NCBI GenBank assembly: GCA_023389105.1
Contig: JAEWEY010000005.1
Location: forward strand, 124,001-188,000
Direction: 5' to 3'
Source of the DNA: Pseudomonadota bacterium
Lineage (GTDB): Bacteria; Pseudomonadota; Alphaproteobacteria; Sphingomonadales; Sphingomonadaceae
DNA length: 64,000 nt
Positions 14,995 through 25,702 of the stretch are shown here, one piece after another (within the stretch, counting starts at the first letter, position 1; each line of letters starts with the position of its first letter). The translations under genes and the position numbers were made by a program. The notes beneath the pieces are model-generated. The model did no database searches. It had not been told where the DNA came from and saw nothing but the letters and a program-made list of their open reading frames with translations.

Positions 14995-16137
14995 TCACAG
15001 CGCCTTTTCGTATATCCGGTAGCGGTGATTGACCGACGCGCCGGGTAGCTGAGCAATTGACAGCATCCCCTTATTGTCTTCGAGGATCCAGCCGAACTCG
15101 CCTTCCTTGGCACCGAACTTGGACACGGCATCACGCCGAGTGAATTCGATCATCATGAAGGCAAGCTGGCTTGCCATGCGGCTGCCGTGCAGCTTCTTCG
15201 CGACGCCCATCAGCGGTACGCGGAGCCGACGCGTGCGTGGTTTGCGCAACCGCCACAGCAGCTTGATGAAGTTGAACGGGAACAGCTCACCGTTCAGGTC
15301 CTTCGTTAGTTCGTTGATGTCCGGGATCGTCAGCATGAAGGCAACCGGCTCACCGTCAAGCTCGGCGACCCGCACCAGCTCGTTGAAGATGATCGGCTTC
15401 AGCTTCTTGCCCGCATAGGCGATCTCGGACTCTGTCAGCGGGACATAGCCCCAATTGTCCGACCACGCCTCATTGAGCAGGTTGAGGATGAGCCGGGATT
15501 CCTCCGCGAATTTCGACTTATCGATTTCACGGATGCGAATGCGCGAATTGCGCTCGCCCGTCGCGATGAGGCGGTCGATCATCGGGTCTTCCCAATGCTC
15601 GATGTTGAGCGCGTAAGTGATCAGATCCTTGGCCTTGCCGTATCCCGCGGCCTGGATCCACGACTGATACTCCGGGCGGTGGTGACCCATCATCGCGGTG
15701 GGCGATTCCGCGAAACCTTCGATCTCCAGGCCCGGCTCGTCCCAGATCGACAAGCTGATCGGGCCCATCGACGTCTTCATGCCTTGCGCGCGTAGCCAAT
15801 CCTCGGCCGTCGCGATCAGCGCTGCTGCTGCCTCGCCATCGAGCGCCTCAAACATGCCCCACTGGCCGGTGCCCTTGGCCATATGCTCTTGAACCAACTC
15901 GTCGACCTGCGCGCTAATGCGCCCGACGACCTTGCCGCCGCGCTCCGCTAGCCACAGCTGGGCGCGAGCGTGCTCGAACCACGGATTCTTGCCGGGCGTG
16001 ATGAGGCCATGCACCTCGTCCTTCAGCGGCGGCACCCAGGCGGGATCGTCCTTGTAGACGTCCCAGGCGAAGTCGACGAAGGCCTTGCGGTCCTTCTTGG
16101 TCAGGACGGGGCGGATGATCACGGCGCTGCTGTTCAT
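14995..16137 (-). CDS. GNAT-like N-acetyltransferase family protein (conserved, function unknown)
   Basis: A 380-residue cytosolic protein beginning MNSSAVIIRPVLTKKDRKAFVDFAWDVYKDDPAWVPPL. It contains two acetyltransferase-like halves: LWLAERGGKVVGRISAQVD early on and VRVAELDGEPVAFMLTIPDINEL in the C-terminal half, the usual beta4-beta5 core. It resembles the E. coli YghO-type conserved proteins. The substrate is unknown. ATG at 16137 is chosen because similarity to the family starts there; the in-frame extension to 16383 would run into the divergent desaturase gene. Confidence 0.75.
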   Translation of the reverse strand: MNSSAVIIRPVLTKKDRKAFVDFAWDVYKDDPAWVPPLKDEVHGLITPGKNPWFEHARAQLWLAERGGKVVGRISAQVDELVQEHMAKGTGQWGMFEALDGEAAAALIATAEDWLRAQGMKTSMGPISLSIWDEPGLEIEGFAESPTAMMGHHRPEYQSWIQAAGYGKAKDLITYALNIEHWEDPMIDRLIATGERNSRIRIREIDKSKFAEESRLILNLLNEAWSDNWGYVPLTESEIAYAGKKLKPIIFNELVRVAELDGEPVAFMLTIPDINELTKDLNGELFPFNFIKLLWRLRKPRTRRLRVPLMGVAKKLHGSRMASQLAFMMIEFTRRDAVSKFGAKEGEFGWILEDNKGMLSIAQLPGASVNHRYRIYEKAL

Positions 16138-16240
16138 GGCCGCATGGGCTAGCCGTTCATCGGTCGTTGCGCCAGTGAACCCTACAAACGCCCAATTCAC
16201 GCCATTATCTGATGGCATTAGAGATACTTCACACGGACCG

Positions 16241-17344
16241 ATGGACACTTCAGCGACCCTTATTCGCGATCGCACCAGTGCGGCTTCCATGCCGCGGGTT
16301 TCTGCGCGCCCGAAGGACGATGCGGCTATGCTGAAAGCGGCGGCGGGCCTCACGCGCGATCTCAATGTGCCGGACTCGCGCATCTACTGGGCGGACATGA
16401 TCGGTTCGGCTACCCTCGGTTACGCGGCTTTGTTCGCGGCGATGGTCGCGCGTCCGACCTGGGTCGCCGTGTTGAGCGGCCTTGTCTCAGTGCTCGCCCT
16501 CTACCGCGCCGGCTCGTTCATCCACGAGCTGACGCACATCAAGAAGGGCGCGGTGCGCGGGTTCCGCCTGGCCTGGAACGCGCTCGTCGGCGTGCCGCTG
16601 CTGATCCCGAGCTTCATGTACGAAGGCGTTCACAACCAGCACCATGGCAAGACCTATTATGGTACCGCGGACGATCCCGAATATCTGCCGCTGGCGCTGA
16701 TGAAGCCGTGGACGCTGCCGGTGTTCCTGATCGCAGCTGCGCTCGCGCCGATCGGATTGTTCATCCGGTTCGCGGTCCTCGCGCCGTTATCGCTGCTTTC
16801 GCCGCGCCTGCGGCAGACCGTTGTCGCCCGTTATTCGGGCCTGCAGATCAATCCGAGCTTCCGCCGCCAGTTGCCGACGGGCCAGTTCGCGCGCGACTGG
16901 AAGGTGATGGAGATCGCCTGCTCAATGTGGGCGATTGTGCTCCTGACGATGGTCGCGACCGGCGTCGTGCCGCTCCGCGCCTTCCTCATCTTCCTCGCCG
17001 TGACGTCGGGAACGATGTTCCTCAACCAAGTTCGCACTCTTGTCGCTCACCTCTGGGAGAATGACGGCGAACCGATGAGCGTCACCGCGCAGTATCTCGA
17101 CAGCGTCAACGTGCCGCCACCAGGCACTTTGCCTGCACTGTGGGCGCCGGTTGGCCTCCGCTACCACGCGCTGCACCACCTGCTGCCGGGGTTGCCGTAC
17201 CATAACCTCGCGGAGGCGCACCGGCGCCTGTGCCGTGAACTCGACGAGCGCTCGGTCTACCATCACGCGAGCTATCGTCGCTTGTCGTCGCTGGTCGCCC
17301 GGCTCGGTTCGCGAACCTTGACGAACCGCGCCAAATCCGCTTGA
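16241..17344 (+). CDS. Fatty acid desaturase family protein
   Basis: A membrane di-iron oxygenase of about 367 residues. All three histidine boxes are visible: HELTH near residue 93, HNQHHGKTYYG, and the C-terminal YHALHHLLPGLPYHNL. Three or four hydrophobic segments surround them. It should introduce a double bond in membrane acyl chains or hydroxylate a lipid; which one cannot be told. Start ATG 16241 is uncertain: a later ATG at 16290 also fits, and the longer frame from 16085 overlaps the divergent acetyltransferase gene. The promoters for both genes lie in 16138-16240. Confidence 0.85.
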   Translation: MDTSATLIRDRTSAASMPRVSARPKDDAAMLKAAAGLTRDLNVPDSRIYWADMIGSATLGYAALFAAMVARPTWVAVLSGLVSVLALYRAGSFIHELTHIKKGAVRGFRLAWNALVGVPLLIPSFMYEGVHNQHHGKTYYGTADDPEYLPLALMKPWTLPVFLIAAALAPIGLFIRFAVLAPLSLLSPRLRQTVVARYSGLQINPSFRRQLPTGQFARDWKVMEIACSMWAIVLLTMVATGVVPLRAFLIFLAVTSGTMFLNQVRTLVAHLWENDGEPMSVTAQYLDSVNVPPPGTLPALWAPVGLRYHALHHLLPGLPYHNLAEAHRRLCRELDERSVYHHASYRRLSSLVARLGSRTLTNRAKSA

Positions 17345-17468
17345 GGGCAGCCGTCCGGCGGGCTTGGTGGCTCGCCGTTGTCATTTTGGGCAAAGCGCAG
17401 CCGCCCCCAAAGAGCTGCGTGGCCGGGGATACCTCGTACGGTCCCCAGACGAACGAAAGGACTGACCC

Positions 17469-17888
17469 ATGCGCCATCGTGTTGGCGGACGTAAGCTTCA
17501 ACGCACCTCGAGCCACCGCGCTGCCCTGTTCCGGAACATGGCTGCCGCGCTGATCAAGCACGAGCAGATCACGACCACCGTCGCCAAGGCGAAGGAACTG
17601 CGCCCCTATGTCGAAAAGCTGGTCACGCTGGCCAAGCGCGGCGGGCTCAGCAACCGTCGTCTCGCGCAGTCGCGCCTGATGGACGATGCGCAGCTGACCA
17701 AGCTGTTCGACGTCATCGCGCCGCGTTACGCTGGCCGTGACGGCGGCTACACCCGCGTCATCAAGGCCGGCATCCGCTCATCGGACGCCGCCCCCATCGC
17801 GGTTATTGAATTCGTCGACCGCGACGTCTCCGCCAAGGGTCAGGATTCGGGCCCGATCCAGAACGCGGAAGAGTTTGAGGCCGCCTAG
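17469..17888 (+). CDS. rplQ: 50S ribosomal protein L17
   Basis: Large-subunit ribosomal protein of 139 residues beginning MRHRVGGRKLQRTSSHRAAL, with LIKHEQITTTVAKAKELRPYVEKLVTLAKRG, the diagnostic L17 block. AAAGGA precedes the ATG. In nearly all proteobacteria rplQ directly follows rpoA; here a desaturase precedes it and no rpoA is visible, so the gene must have its own promoter, presumably in 17345-17468. The C-terminal 20 residues are an acidic extension. Confidence 0.97.
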   Translation: MRHRVGGRKLQRTSSHRAALFRNMAAALIKHEQITTTVAKAKELRPYVEKLVTLAKRGGLSNRRLAQSRLMDDAQLTKLFDVIAPRYAGRDGGYTRVIKAGIRSSDAAPIAVIEFVDRDVSAKGQDSGPIQNAEEFEAA

Positions 17889-17921
17889 GCGGTTCGTCGA
17901 ACACTCGCTTGAGTAAACGAG

Positions 17922-17949
17922 GGCGCCGCTGCTAGCAGTTGGCGCCTTT
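17922..17949 (+). terminator. Probable terminator hairpin after rplQ
   Basis: Outer arms GGCGCC / GGCGCC enclose a second self-complementary element CTGCTAGCAG, followed by a short TTTCGTTT. It sits between rplQ and the prolyl oligopeptidase gene. The T run is short, so efficiency is uncertain. Confidence 0.5.
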
Positions 17950-17972
17950 CGTTTATCCGGGGAGTGGAGTTG

Positions 17973-20105
<2,133 letters not shown>

Positions 20106-20183
20106 CCTACCGCGCTGTTAATTGACTCGGCGGGGCTGGGGATAAGTGTTAGACAGGCGTCTGCCACCGGGGGGTGACAGGGG

Positions 20184-20381
20184 TTGCGTTACTATCGCCT
20201 GTATTTCTTGGACCGCTTTAGCGGCCACATCGATCACTTCCGCGAGTTCGAAGCCGCGGACGATGACGCTGCGCTCGCCATCGCGCTGGGCTGGCAGGAA
20301 GATCGGCCGATGGAATTGTGGAACCGCCATCGCAAGCTGAAGCATTGGGATGCCCCGCCGCCGGCGGATGACGAAGCTTAA
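20184..20381 (+). CDS. Small conserved protein of unknown function (65 aa)
   Basis: A soluble acidic/aromatic protein, beginning RYYRLYFLDRFSGHIDHFREF, with an Ala/Asp-rich centre and ending DDEA. The start is a TTG at 20184 with GGTGA six bases upstream; no ATG fits. Similar 60-70 residue proteins with the pattern YRLYFLD..GHI..F.E are frequent in sphingomonads but are not characterised. It stands alone between the peptidase and the Gly/Tyr-rich exported protein. Confidence 0.65.
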   Translation: MRYYRLYFLDRFSGHIDHFREFEAADDDAALAIALGWQEDRPMELWNRHRKLKHWDAPPPADDEA

Positions 20382-20487
20382 CCGCAGCAAACGGCCGGTT
20401 CAGGGCCGGTGCAATCCCGTAACGATAAAGCGACCTAATGGGTCGTCGTGCGTTGTGCCGGCGAACAGGGAAACGAGAGGGATTGCC

Positions 20488-21006
20488 ATGAAGGCGTTCA
20501 CGAAGATTGCGGCGGCCGGCATTGCGTTTGCTGGCCTGGCTGCAGCGGCTCCTGCCGCGGCACAATATTACCCGGGTTATGGCTACGGCTATCCGAACGG
20601 CGGCAACGTCGTCGGCCAGGTGATCAACCAGGTGCTTGGTGGCGGCTATGGCTACAACAACTACGGCGCCAACAGCCAGGTTGCAGTGAACCAGTGCGCG
20701 GCTGCGGTTCAGCAGCGTCTGGGCGGCGGCTACGGCGGCTATGGCTACAATAATTATGGTGGCGGACGCGTGCTCGGCATCAGCAGCGTCGAGCCTCGCG
20801 GGAACGGTGGTTTGACCGTCCGCGGTGTTGCGACCAGCGGCCGGTATGGCGGCTATGGTCAGGGCCAGGTCGACATGACCTGGAAGTGCAAGACTGACTA
20901 TCGCGGCTTCATCAGCGACGTGAATCTGTATCGGCAGAGCGCTAACTACGGCTACGGCAACTACACACCGTACGATTATTCGCAGTACGGCTACCGCCGC
21001 TACTAA
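20488..21006 (+). CDS. Exported Gly/Tyr-rich protein
   Basis: A 172-residue secreted protein. The signal peptide (MKAFTKIAAAGIAFAGLAAA, cleaved after PAAA) is followed by repeated GYGYG/YGGYGYNNYG runs framing a folded core (VAVNQCAAAVQQRL, then GISSVEPRGNGGLTVRGVA and VDMTWKCKTDYRGFISDV) with two cysteines. This architecture is common in sphingomonads and unassigned. ATG 20488 has GAGAGGG upstream; the longer in-frame start at 20350 is rejected as it would cut into the preceding gene. A strong terminator follows. Confidence 0.82.
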   Translation: MKAFTKIAAAGIAFAGLAAAAPAAAQYYPGYGYGYPNGGNVVGQVINQVLGGGYGYNNYGANSQVAVNQCAAAVQQRLGGGYGGYGYNNYGGGRVLGISSVEPRGNGGLTVRGVATSGRYGGYGQGQVDMTWKCKTDYRGFISDVNLYRQSANYGYGNYTPYDYSQYGYRRY

Positions 21007-21030
21007 GCGAATCTAGCTAAGCGAAACACG

Positions 21031-21066
21031 TGCGCCGGGGCCAAAAGGCTCCGGCGCATTTTTTTT
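21031..21066 (+). terminator. Rho-independent terminator
   Basis: A 12-base stem (TGCGCCGGGGCC with one mismatch against GGCTCCGGCGCA), an AAAA loop and eight T. Ends the Gly/Tyr-rich protein transcript. Confidence 0.93.
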
Positions 21067-21159
21067 GCTTCCTGCCGGCCTCCCCGCAAAGTGCGCAAAT
21101 CACGGGCAAGTTGCGGAGACTGGTGCCGGCGTTAATGTTCGTGGGGTTGAGGGCTCCTG

Positions 21160-21258
21160 ATGGCACAGATTTTCTTGAGCTATGACTGGCGCGACGAGAC
21201 CCGCTGAGTCGGTCGCAGCAATGCTCGAGCGCAGCGGGCACAGCGTCTCACGCGGCTT
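21160..21258 (+). pseudogene. Remnant of a TIR-domain protein gene (N-terminus only, frameshifted)
   Basis: ATG at 21160 opens a 15-codon frame, MAQIFLSYDWRDETR, that stops at TGA. The IFLSYxxxD pattern is the start of bacterial TIR domains. In the next frame from 21203 the sequence continues AESVAAMLERSGHSVSRG, which is exactly the expected next helix and strand of a TIR domain (usually ..AxLxxxGxSVWWD). Thus one base gained or two lost has broken it, and nothing of the domain is visible beyond about 21258, where the guaA leader starts. The fragment is too short for certainty. Confidence 0.42.
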
Positions 21259-21291
21259 TACTCGCTGCGGTCGGCTCCCTAATCGCCCACC

Positions 21292-22851
21292 ATGACGGTC
21301 CAGCCCACCGAATCCATTCTCATCGTCGATTTTGGCAGCCAAGTGACGCAGCTCATCGCGCGGCGCATTCGCGAAGCCGGCGTCTATTCTGAAATCGCGC
21401 CGTTCAGCGCTGCCGAGGAAGCCTTCGCGCGGCTGAAGCCCAAGGGCATCATCTTTTCCGGCGGTCCTGCTTCCGTGACTCACGCCGAAAGTCCCCGCGC
21501 GCCGCAGGCATTGTTCGACAGCGGATTGCCGCTGCTGGGCATCTGCTACGGCCAGCAGACTCTCCACCAGCAGCTGGGCGGTAAAGTCGTCGCGTCCGAC
21601 CAGCGCGAGTTCGGCCGCGCCTTTATCGATATCGTCGCGCCCAGCGCCTTGTTCGACGGCCTGTGGGACGTCGGCGACAAGCATCAGGTGTGGATGAGCC
21701 ACGGCGACCGCGTCGAAACGCTGGCGCCCGGCTTCGAAATCGTCGCCCGTTCCGAGGGCGCGCCCTATGCGATCGCCACCAATGAGGCGGAGAAGCGCTA
21801 CAGTCTGATGTTCCACCCGGAGGTCGTGCACACGCCGGACGGTGGCAAGCTGCTCGCCAATTTCGTCCGTCACGTCTGCGGCTGCGCGGGCGACTGGACG
21901 ATGGCCAGCTTCCGAGATGCGAAGATCGCCGACATTCGCGCGCAGGTTGGCAAGGCCCGCGTGATCTGCGGCCTGTCGGGTGGCGTCGACAGCGCGGTGG
22001 CGGCGGTGCTGATCCACGAAGCCATCGGCGAGCAGCTGACCTGCGTATTCGTCGACCACGGCCTGATGCGAGCAGGGGAGGCGGAGCAAGTCGTCTCGCT
22101 GTTCCGCAACAGTTACAACATTCCGCTCGTCCACGTGGATGCCAGCGCCGACTTCCTCGGCGGTCTCGAAGGCGTCACCGACCCAGAGAAAAAGCGGAAA
22201 TTCATCGGCGCCGAATTCATCAATGTCTTCGAGGCCGAAGCGAAGAAGATCGGGGGCGCCGACTTCCTCGCGCAGGGCACGCTTTATCCGGACGTGATTG
22301 AGAGTGTCAGCTTCACTGGCGGACCCTCGGTAACGATCAAGAGCCACCACAATGTCGGCGGGCTGCCCGAGCGGATGAACATGCAACTGGTCGAGCCGCT
22401 GCGCGAGTTGTTCAAGGACGAGGTGCGTGAGCTTGGGCGTGAACTGGGGCTGCCAGACGCTTTCGTTGGCCGGCACCCGTTCCCAGGGCCGGGCCTCGCC
22501 ATCCGCATCCCTGGTGAGGTCACGCAGGACAAGTGCGACATCCTGCGCAAGGCCGACACCATCTATCTCGAGGAAATTCGCAACGCGGGCCTGTACGACG
22601 CCATCTGGCAGGCGTTTGCGGTGCTGCTGCCGGTCCGCACCGTCGGCGTGATGGGCGACCACCGCACCTACGATTACGTCTGCGGGCTTCGCGCGGTCAC
22701 CTCGCTCGATGGCATGACCGCTGACATCTACCCGTTCGACGCCGCCTTCCTCAGCCGGGTCGCGACGCGCATCGTCAATGAGGTGAAGGGCATCAACCGC
22801 GTCGTCTACGACTACACGTCCAAGCCACCGGGCACGATCGAATGGGAATGA
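21292..22851 (+). CDS. guaA: GMP synthase (glutamine-hydrolysing)
   Basis: Converts XMP to GMP using glutamine and ATP. The 519-residue enzyme has the class I glutamine amidotransferase domain (GGPASVTH, catalytic Cys in GICYGQQ, and the FHPEVVHT His-Glu pair), the ATP pyrophosphatase loop GLSGGVDSAVAA near residue 227, and the C-terminal dimerisation domain ending KPPGTIEWE. The length is normal. The M28 peptidase start overlaps its stop, so the two are co-transcribed. Confidence 0.97.
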   Translation: MTVQPTESILIVDFGSQVTQLIARRIREAGVYSEIAPFSAAEEAFARLKPKGIIFSGGPASVTHAESPRAPQALFDSGLPLLGICYGQQTLHQQLGGKVVASDQREFGRAFIDIVAPSALFDGLWDVGDKHQVWMSHGDRVETLAPGFEIVARSEGAPYAIATNEAEKRYSLMFHPEVVHTPDGGKLLANFVRHVCGCAGDWTMASFRDAKIADIRAQVGKARVICGLSGGVDSAVAAVLIHEAIGEQLTCVFVDHGLMRAGEAEQVVSLFRNSYNIPLVHVDASADFLGGLEGVTDPEKKRKFIGAEFINVFEAEAKKIGGADFLAQGTLYPDVIESVSFTGGPSVTIKSHHNVGGLPERMNMQLVEPLRELFKDEVRELGRELGLPDAFVGRHPFPGPGLAIRIPGEVTQDKCDILRKADTIYLEEIRNAGLYDAIWQAFAVLLPVRTVGVMGDHRTYDYVCGLRAVTSLDGMTADIYPFDAAFLSRVATRIVNEVKGINRVVYDYTSKPPGTIEWE

Positions 22852-24335
22852 GGGTCGCGCTCACGCTCTCCGCGCTGCTGCTCACCGCGGCCGCGCCGCC
22901 GGAGCTTGACCCTGAAACGCGCGCGTGGTGGGCGACGACCGCCGAGCTTTCAAGCGACGCAATGGAAGGACGCGACACCGGCTCGGCCGCCTACGAACGC
23001 GCCGCCCAACTGGTTGCGCGCAAGTTTGCCGCCGCGGGTCTGAAGCCGGCTGGTGAGAACGGCGGCTGGTTCCAGCGCGTGCCCATGCACGAGATCGCCC
23101 TCACGAACGCGCAGATCTCGGTCGGCGGTCGCCCCTTGCGGTTCCTGCACGACCTCACCGTGGGCGTCGGCCCCGGCATGCCAAGGCGGGTCAATGCCGG
23201 TTTGGTCTACGCTGGTTATCGCGGCGAAGGTCAGCTTTCGGCTGCGCGCGGCAAGATCGTCATCTGCCATGGCACGCATCGGGATGGCTTGCCCGATGCT
23301 GCCGAGCGCGAAGTCGCCGTCCGCGCCGCCGGTGCCGTGGGCATCATGACGATTGCCGACCCGGCCTTCACCGTCGAACCCCCGCGCTGGCCGTTCGCCT
23401 ATGCGCGGTCGGTGAACCTTGCCGACGATCCGGTGCGGCCGGACGCCTTCCTGAAGTTCACCCTCAACGCAGACTCGCTAACGAAGGTAATCGGCCCAAA
23501 AGCGGCCGGCCTTATTGCCGCTGGAAGTGCCGGCAAATCGCTCCCAACTTTTTTAATCCCAGGCCAGTTTTCAACCGAGTTCACCACACGGGAACGCGAC
23601 ATCGCCTCGCCGAATGTGGTGGCCATGCTCCCGGGCAGCGATCCGGCAGCCGCAAACCAGGCGATCGCGCTGACGGCCCATCTCGATGGATACGGCTACG
23701 GCACGCCGGTAAACGGCGACCGCCTCTACAACGGCACCCTGGACGACGCAGCCTACGTCGCGCTCCTCATCCGCCTAGCCGAGCGTCGGATGGCGCAACC
23801 CTTTCGGCGGCCGGTCTTGTTCGTCGTCGTGACAGGCGAGGAGAAAGGTTTGCTGGGTTCGCGGTGGTTCGTGAAGCACCCGATCGTCCCGCTCAGCCGC
23901 ATCGCCGCCGACATCAACCTTGACCAGCTACGCCCGATCTTTCCGTTGGAAATCCTCACCGTGCATGCGCTGGGCGATTCATCCCTTGGCGATGATGTGC
24001 GCGCGGTGGCCGGCGGCCTGGGCATCGCCGTGCAACACGACCCCGAGCCAGAGCGCAACTTGCTCCGCCGGTCGGACAATTGGCCGTTTATGCAAGCAGG
24101 CATTCCGGCAACCGGTTTCGTTTTCGGCTATCGGCCCGGTTCGCGAAGCGAGCAGATCTACCGGCAATGGTATCAGACGGGATACCACAAGCCGCAGGAC
24201 GATCTGAACCAGCCGATGGACTGGAAAGCGGCGACCGATTTCAACCGGTTCTTCTACGCATTGGTGGAGCGTGTGGCCGATCAGCCGACGGCGCCAGCCT
24301 GGAAATCGACCAGCAAGTTACGCCCCAGCCGATAA
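22848..24335 (+). CDS. M28 family metallopeptidase with PA domain, exported
   Basis: A di-zinc aminopeptidase-like protein of 495 residues with an N-terminal signal peptide (MRVALTLSALLLTAAA). A protease-associated insert (about residues 100-230) precedes and interrupts the peptidase domain. Zinc ligands are recognisable: His in LTAHLDGYG, Asp in NGTLDDAAYV, Glu in VVTGEEKGLLGS, Asp in ADINLDQL and a late His in TGYHKPQDDL. ATG 22848 overlaps the guaA stop (ATGA) and is preferred to the ATG two codons earlier. Confidence 0.88.
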   Translation: MRVALTLSALLLTAAAPPELDPETRAWWATTAELSSDAMEGRDTGSAAYERAAQLVARKFAAAGLKPAGENGGWFQRVPMHEIALTNAQISVGGRPLRFLHDLTVGVGPGMPRRVNAGLVYAGYRGEGQLSAARGKIVICHGTHRDGLPDAAEREVAVRAAGAVGIMTIADPAFTVEPPRWPFAYARSVNLADDPVRPDAFLKFTLNADSLTKVIGPKAAGLIAAGSAGKSLPTFLIPGQFSTEFTTRERDIASPNVVAMLPGSDPAAANQAIALTAHLDGYGYGTPVNGDRLYNGTLDDAAYVALLIRLAERRMAQPFRRPVLFVVVTGEEKGLLGSRWFVKHPIVPLSRIAADINLDQLRPIFPLEILTVHALGDSSLGDDVRAVAGGLGIAVQHDPEPERNLLRRSDNWPFMQAGIPATGFVFGYRPGSRSEQIYRQWYQTGYHKPQDDLNQPMDWKAATDFNRFFYALVERVADQPTAPAWKSTSKLRPSR

Positions 24336-24435
24336 ATCGCGCCTGTTAACAGCAACTTGGCGTTAAACGATGGATTGACTCTTTCGGTCCATTCTTGCTG
24401 TTCGCAACGGGGCAAAGGTGAGGTGCGGGCAAGTG

Positions 24436-25011
24436 ATGAAATGCAACAAGGTGGCGATGGTGATCGTCGCGATGGCCTTGGCTGGCTGTCAGACCGCGTC
24501 GGCACCGCAGATGGCGGCTACAAAGGCCGCCCCGTCGGTTTCGAACGAGGTCCCATATCGTTGGACGCTGGGCAATGCGCCGCAAGCCCACAAGGACATG
24601 GTCGCGGAGTTCAACAAGGTCGGCCTGAAGCCGGGCGAGTTCGTCTGGGCGACAGAGGCTCCGGTTGCGGGAGACACGCGCATCGTCGTCGATCTGCTGA
24701 CGCAGATGACCTACGTCTACCGCGGCGAAAAGCTTCTTGGTGCGTCGAGCATGTCTAGTGCCAAGACTGGGCACATCACGCCCTACGGGAACTGGACGAT
24801 CCTCGAAAAGCGCCCTTTCTACCGTTCTAAGAAATACGACAACGCGCCGATGCCATTCATGCAGCGCATCGATGATTACGGCATCGCTTTCCATGGTGGC
24901 GCAAACCCTGGTTATCCCGCCAGTCACGGCTGCATTCGTCTTCCAATGAAGTTCGCGCAGAAGCTTTACGGTGTCACCAAGCTCGGGACGAAAGTCATCA
25001 TCGAGGGATGA
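24436..25011 (+). CDS. L,D-transpeptidase family lipoprotein
   Basis: A 191-residue lipoprotein with lipobox LAGC, then a YkuD catalytic domain. The active-site block is intact: HGGANPGYPASHGCIRLP, with the conserved His, Ser-His-Gly-Cys and Arg. RIVVDLLTQMTYVYRGEKLL is the usual first strand pair. Such enzymes make 3-3 peptidoglycan cross-links or attach proteins to peptidoglycan. ATG 24436 gives a proper lipoprotein signal; a GTG at 24418 in frame would add six residues. Confidence 0.9.
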   Translation: MKCNKVAMVIVAMALAGCQTASAPQMAATKAAPSVSNEVPYRWTLGNAPQAHKDMVAEFNKVGLKPGEFVWATEAPVAGDTRIVVDLLTQMTYVYRGEKLLGASSMSSAKTGHITPYGNWTILEKRPFYRSKKYDNAPMPFMQRIDDYGIAFHGGANPGYPASHGCIRLPMKFAQKLYGVTKLGTKVIIEG

Positions 25012-25052
25012 CGAAGCGCGGACCGTTATGGCCCGCGCTCCTGGGTAGGGTC

Positions 25053-25601
25053 TTAGCGACGGTTCCGGTTCGGTGCCGTGCCGACCGCTGCGTCGGCCAT
25101 TGCCGGCTGAGCCTGCGATGACGTCTCCAAATCCGTCGTGATGTCCGGCATCCCTTCGGGATTGGTGCCCGTTGCAGTCTGCGTCATACCGGTGCGCAGC
25201 GGCTGGACGCTGTCGCGGCGCTGGCTTCGCCATGTGTCGAAGTCGCTATGGAACTGCTGCTCACGCTCGCGGCAATATTCCGCATAGTCGCGGTCGAGCG
25301 CTTCCATCTGTTTGTCGCGCCAGCTGCGGTAATGGTCGTCCTGGTGGTTGGAATGAGCTCGCTGCGAGCGGCTCGGATCGCCGCCAAACCACTCACGGCC
25401 GTCGTCCCACGGTCTGCGCGACCGTGAGGACGCCGGATTTTGTTCGCTTTCGAACTTGCGACTGCGATCTTCGTCCCAGCTCCGATTGCGGTCGCCCATC
25501 ATGAAGTCGCGATGGCGTTGATCACCGCGTTCCGATCCGCGTTCACGCATCTCGTCGCGACTGGGTTCCTCGTCATATTCACGCATGTAGCCGTGTGCCA
25601 T
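25053..25601 (-). CDS. Highly charged Arg/Asp-rich soluble protein, unknown
   Basis: A 182-residue hydrophilic protein dominated by Arg, Asp, Glu, Ser and Gln. The first 90 residues are disordered in character (repeats of RD, RE, ER); then comes WFGGDPS and DDHYRSWRDKQMEALDRDYAEYCRERE, a helical segment found in many small sphingomonad stress-type proteins. The last 50 residues are Thr/Pro/Ala-rich. There is no signal peptide. Function unknown. It stands downstream of the two-component system on the same strand with about 100 bp between and probably its own promoter. Confidence 0.7.
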   Translation of the reverse strand: MAHGYMREYDEEPSRDEMRERGSERGDQRHRDFMMGDRNRSWDEDRSRKFESEQNPASSRSRRPWDDGREWFGGDPSRSQRAHSNHQDDHYRSWRDKQMEALDRDYAEYCREREQQFHSDFDTWRSQRRDSVQPLRTGMTQTATGTNPEGMPDITTDLETSSQAQPAMADAAVGTAPNRNRR

Positions 25602-25702
25602 TTACTCTCTCCTGACTGAGGGCGAGCTGCCCTGCGGAGAAAACGTTTCGCCAAGCGGTCGGATGCGCGGTTTGTCGAAAGAGGTGGGCGCCCGTCGCAG
25701 CG

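Noticed and set aside
21100..22662. 520-residue open frame opposite guaA
   Set aside because: guaA is unambiguous on the plus strand; the antisense product lacks any recognisable domain.
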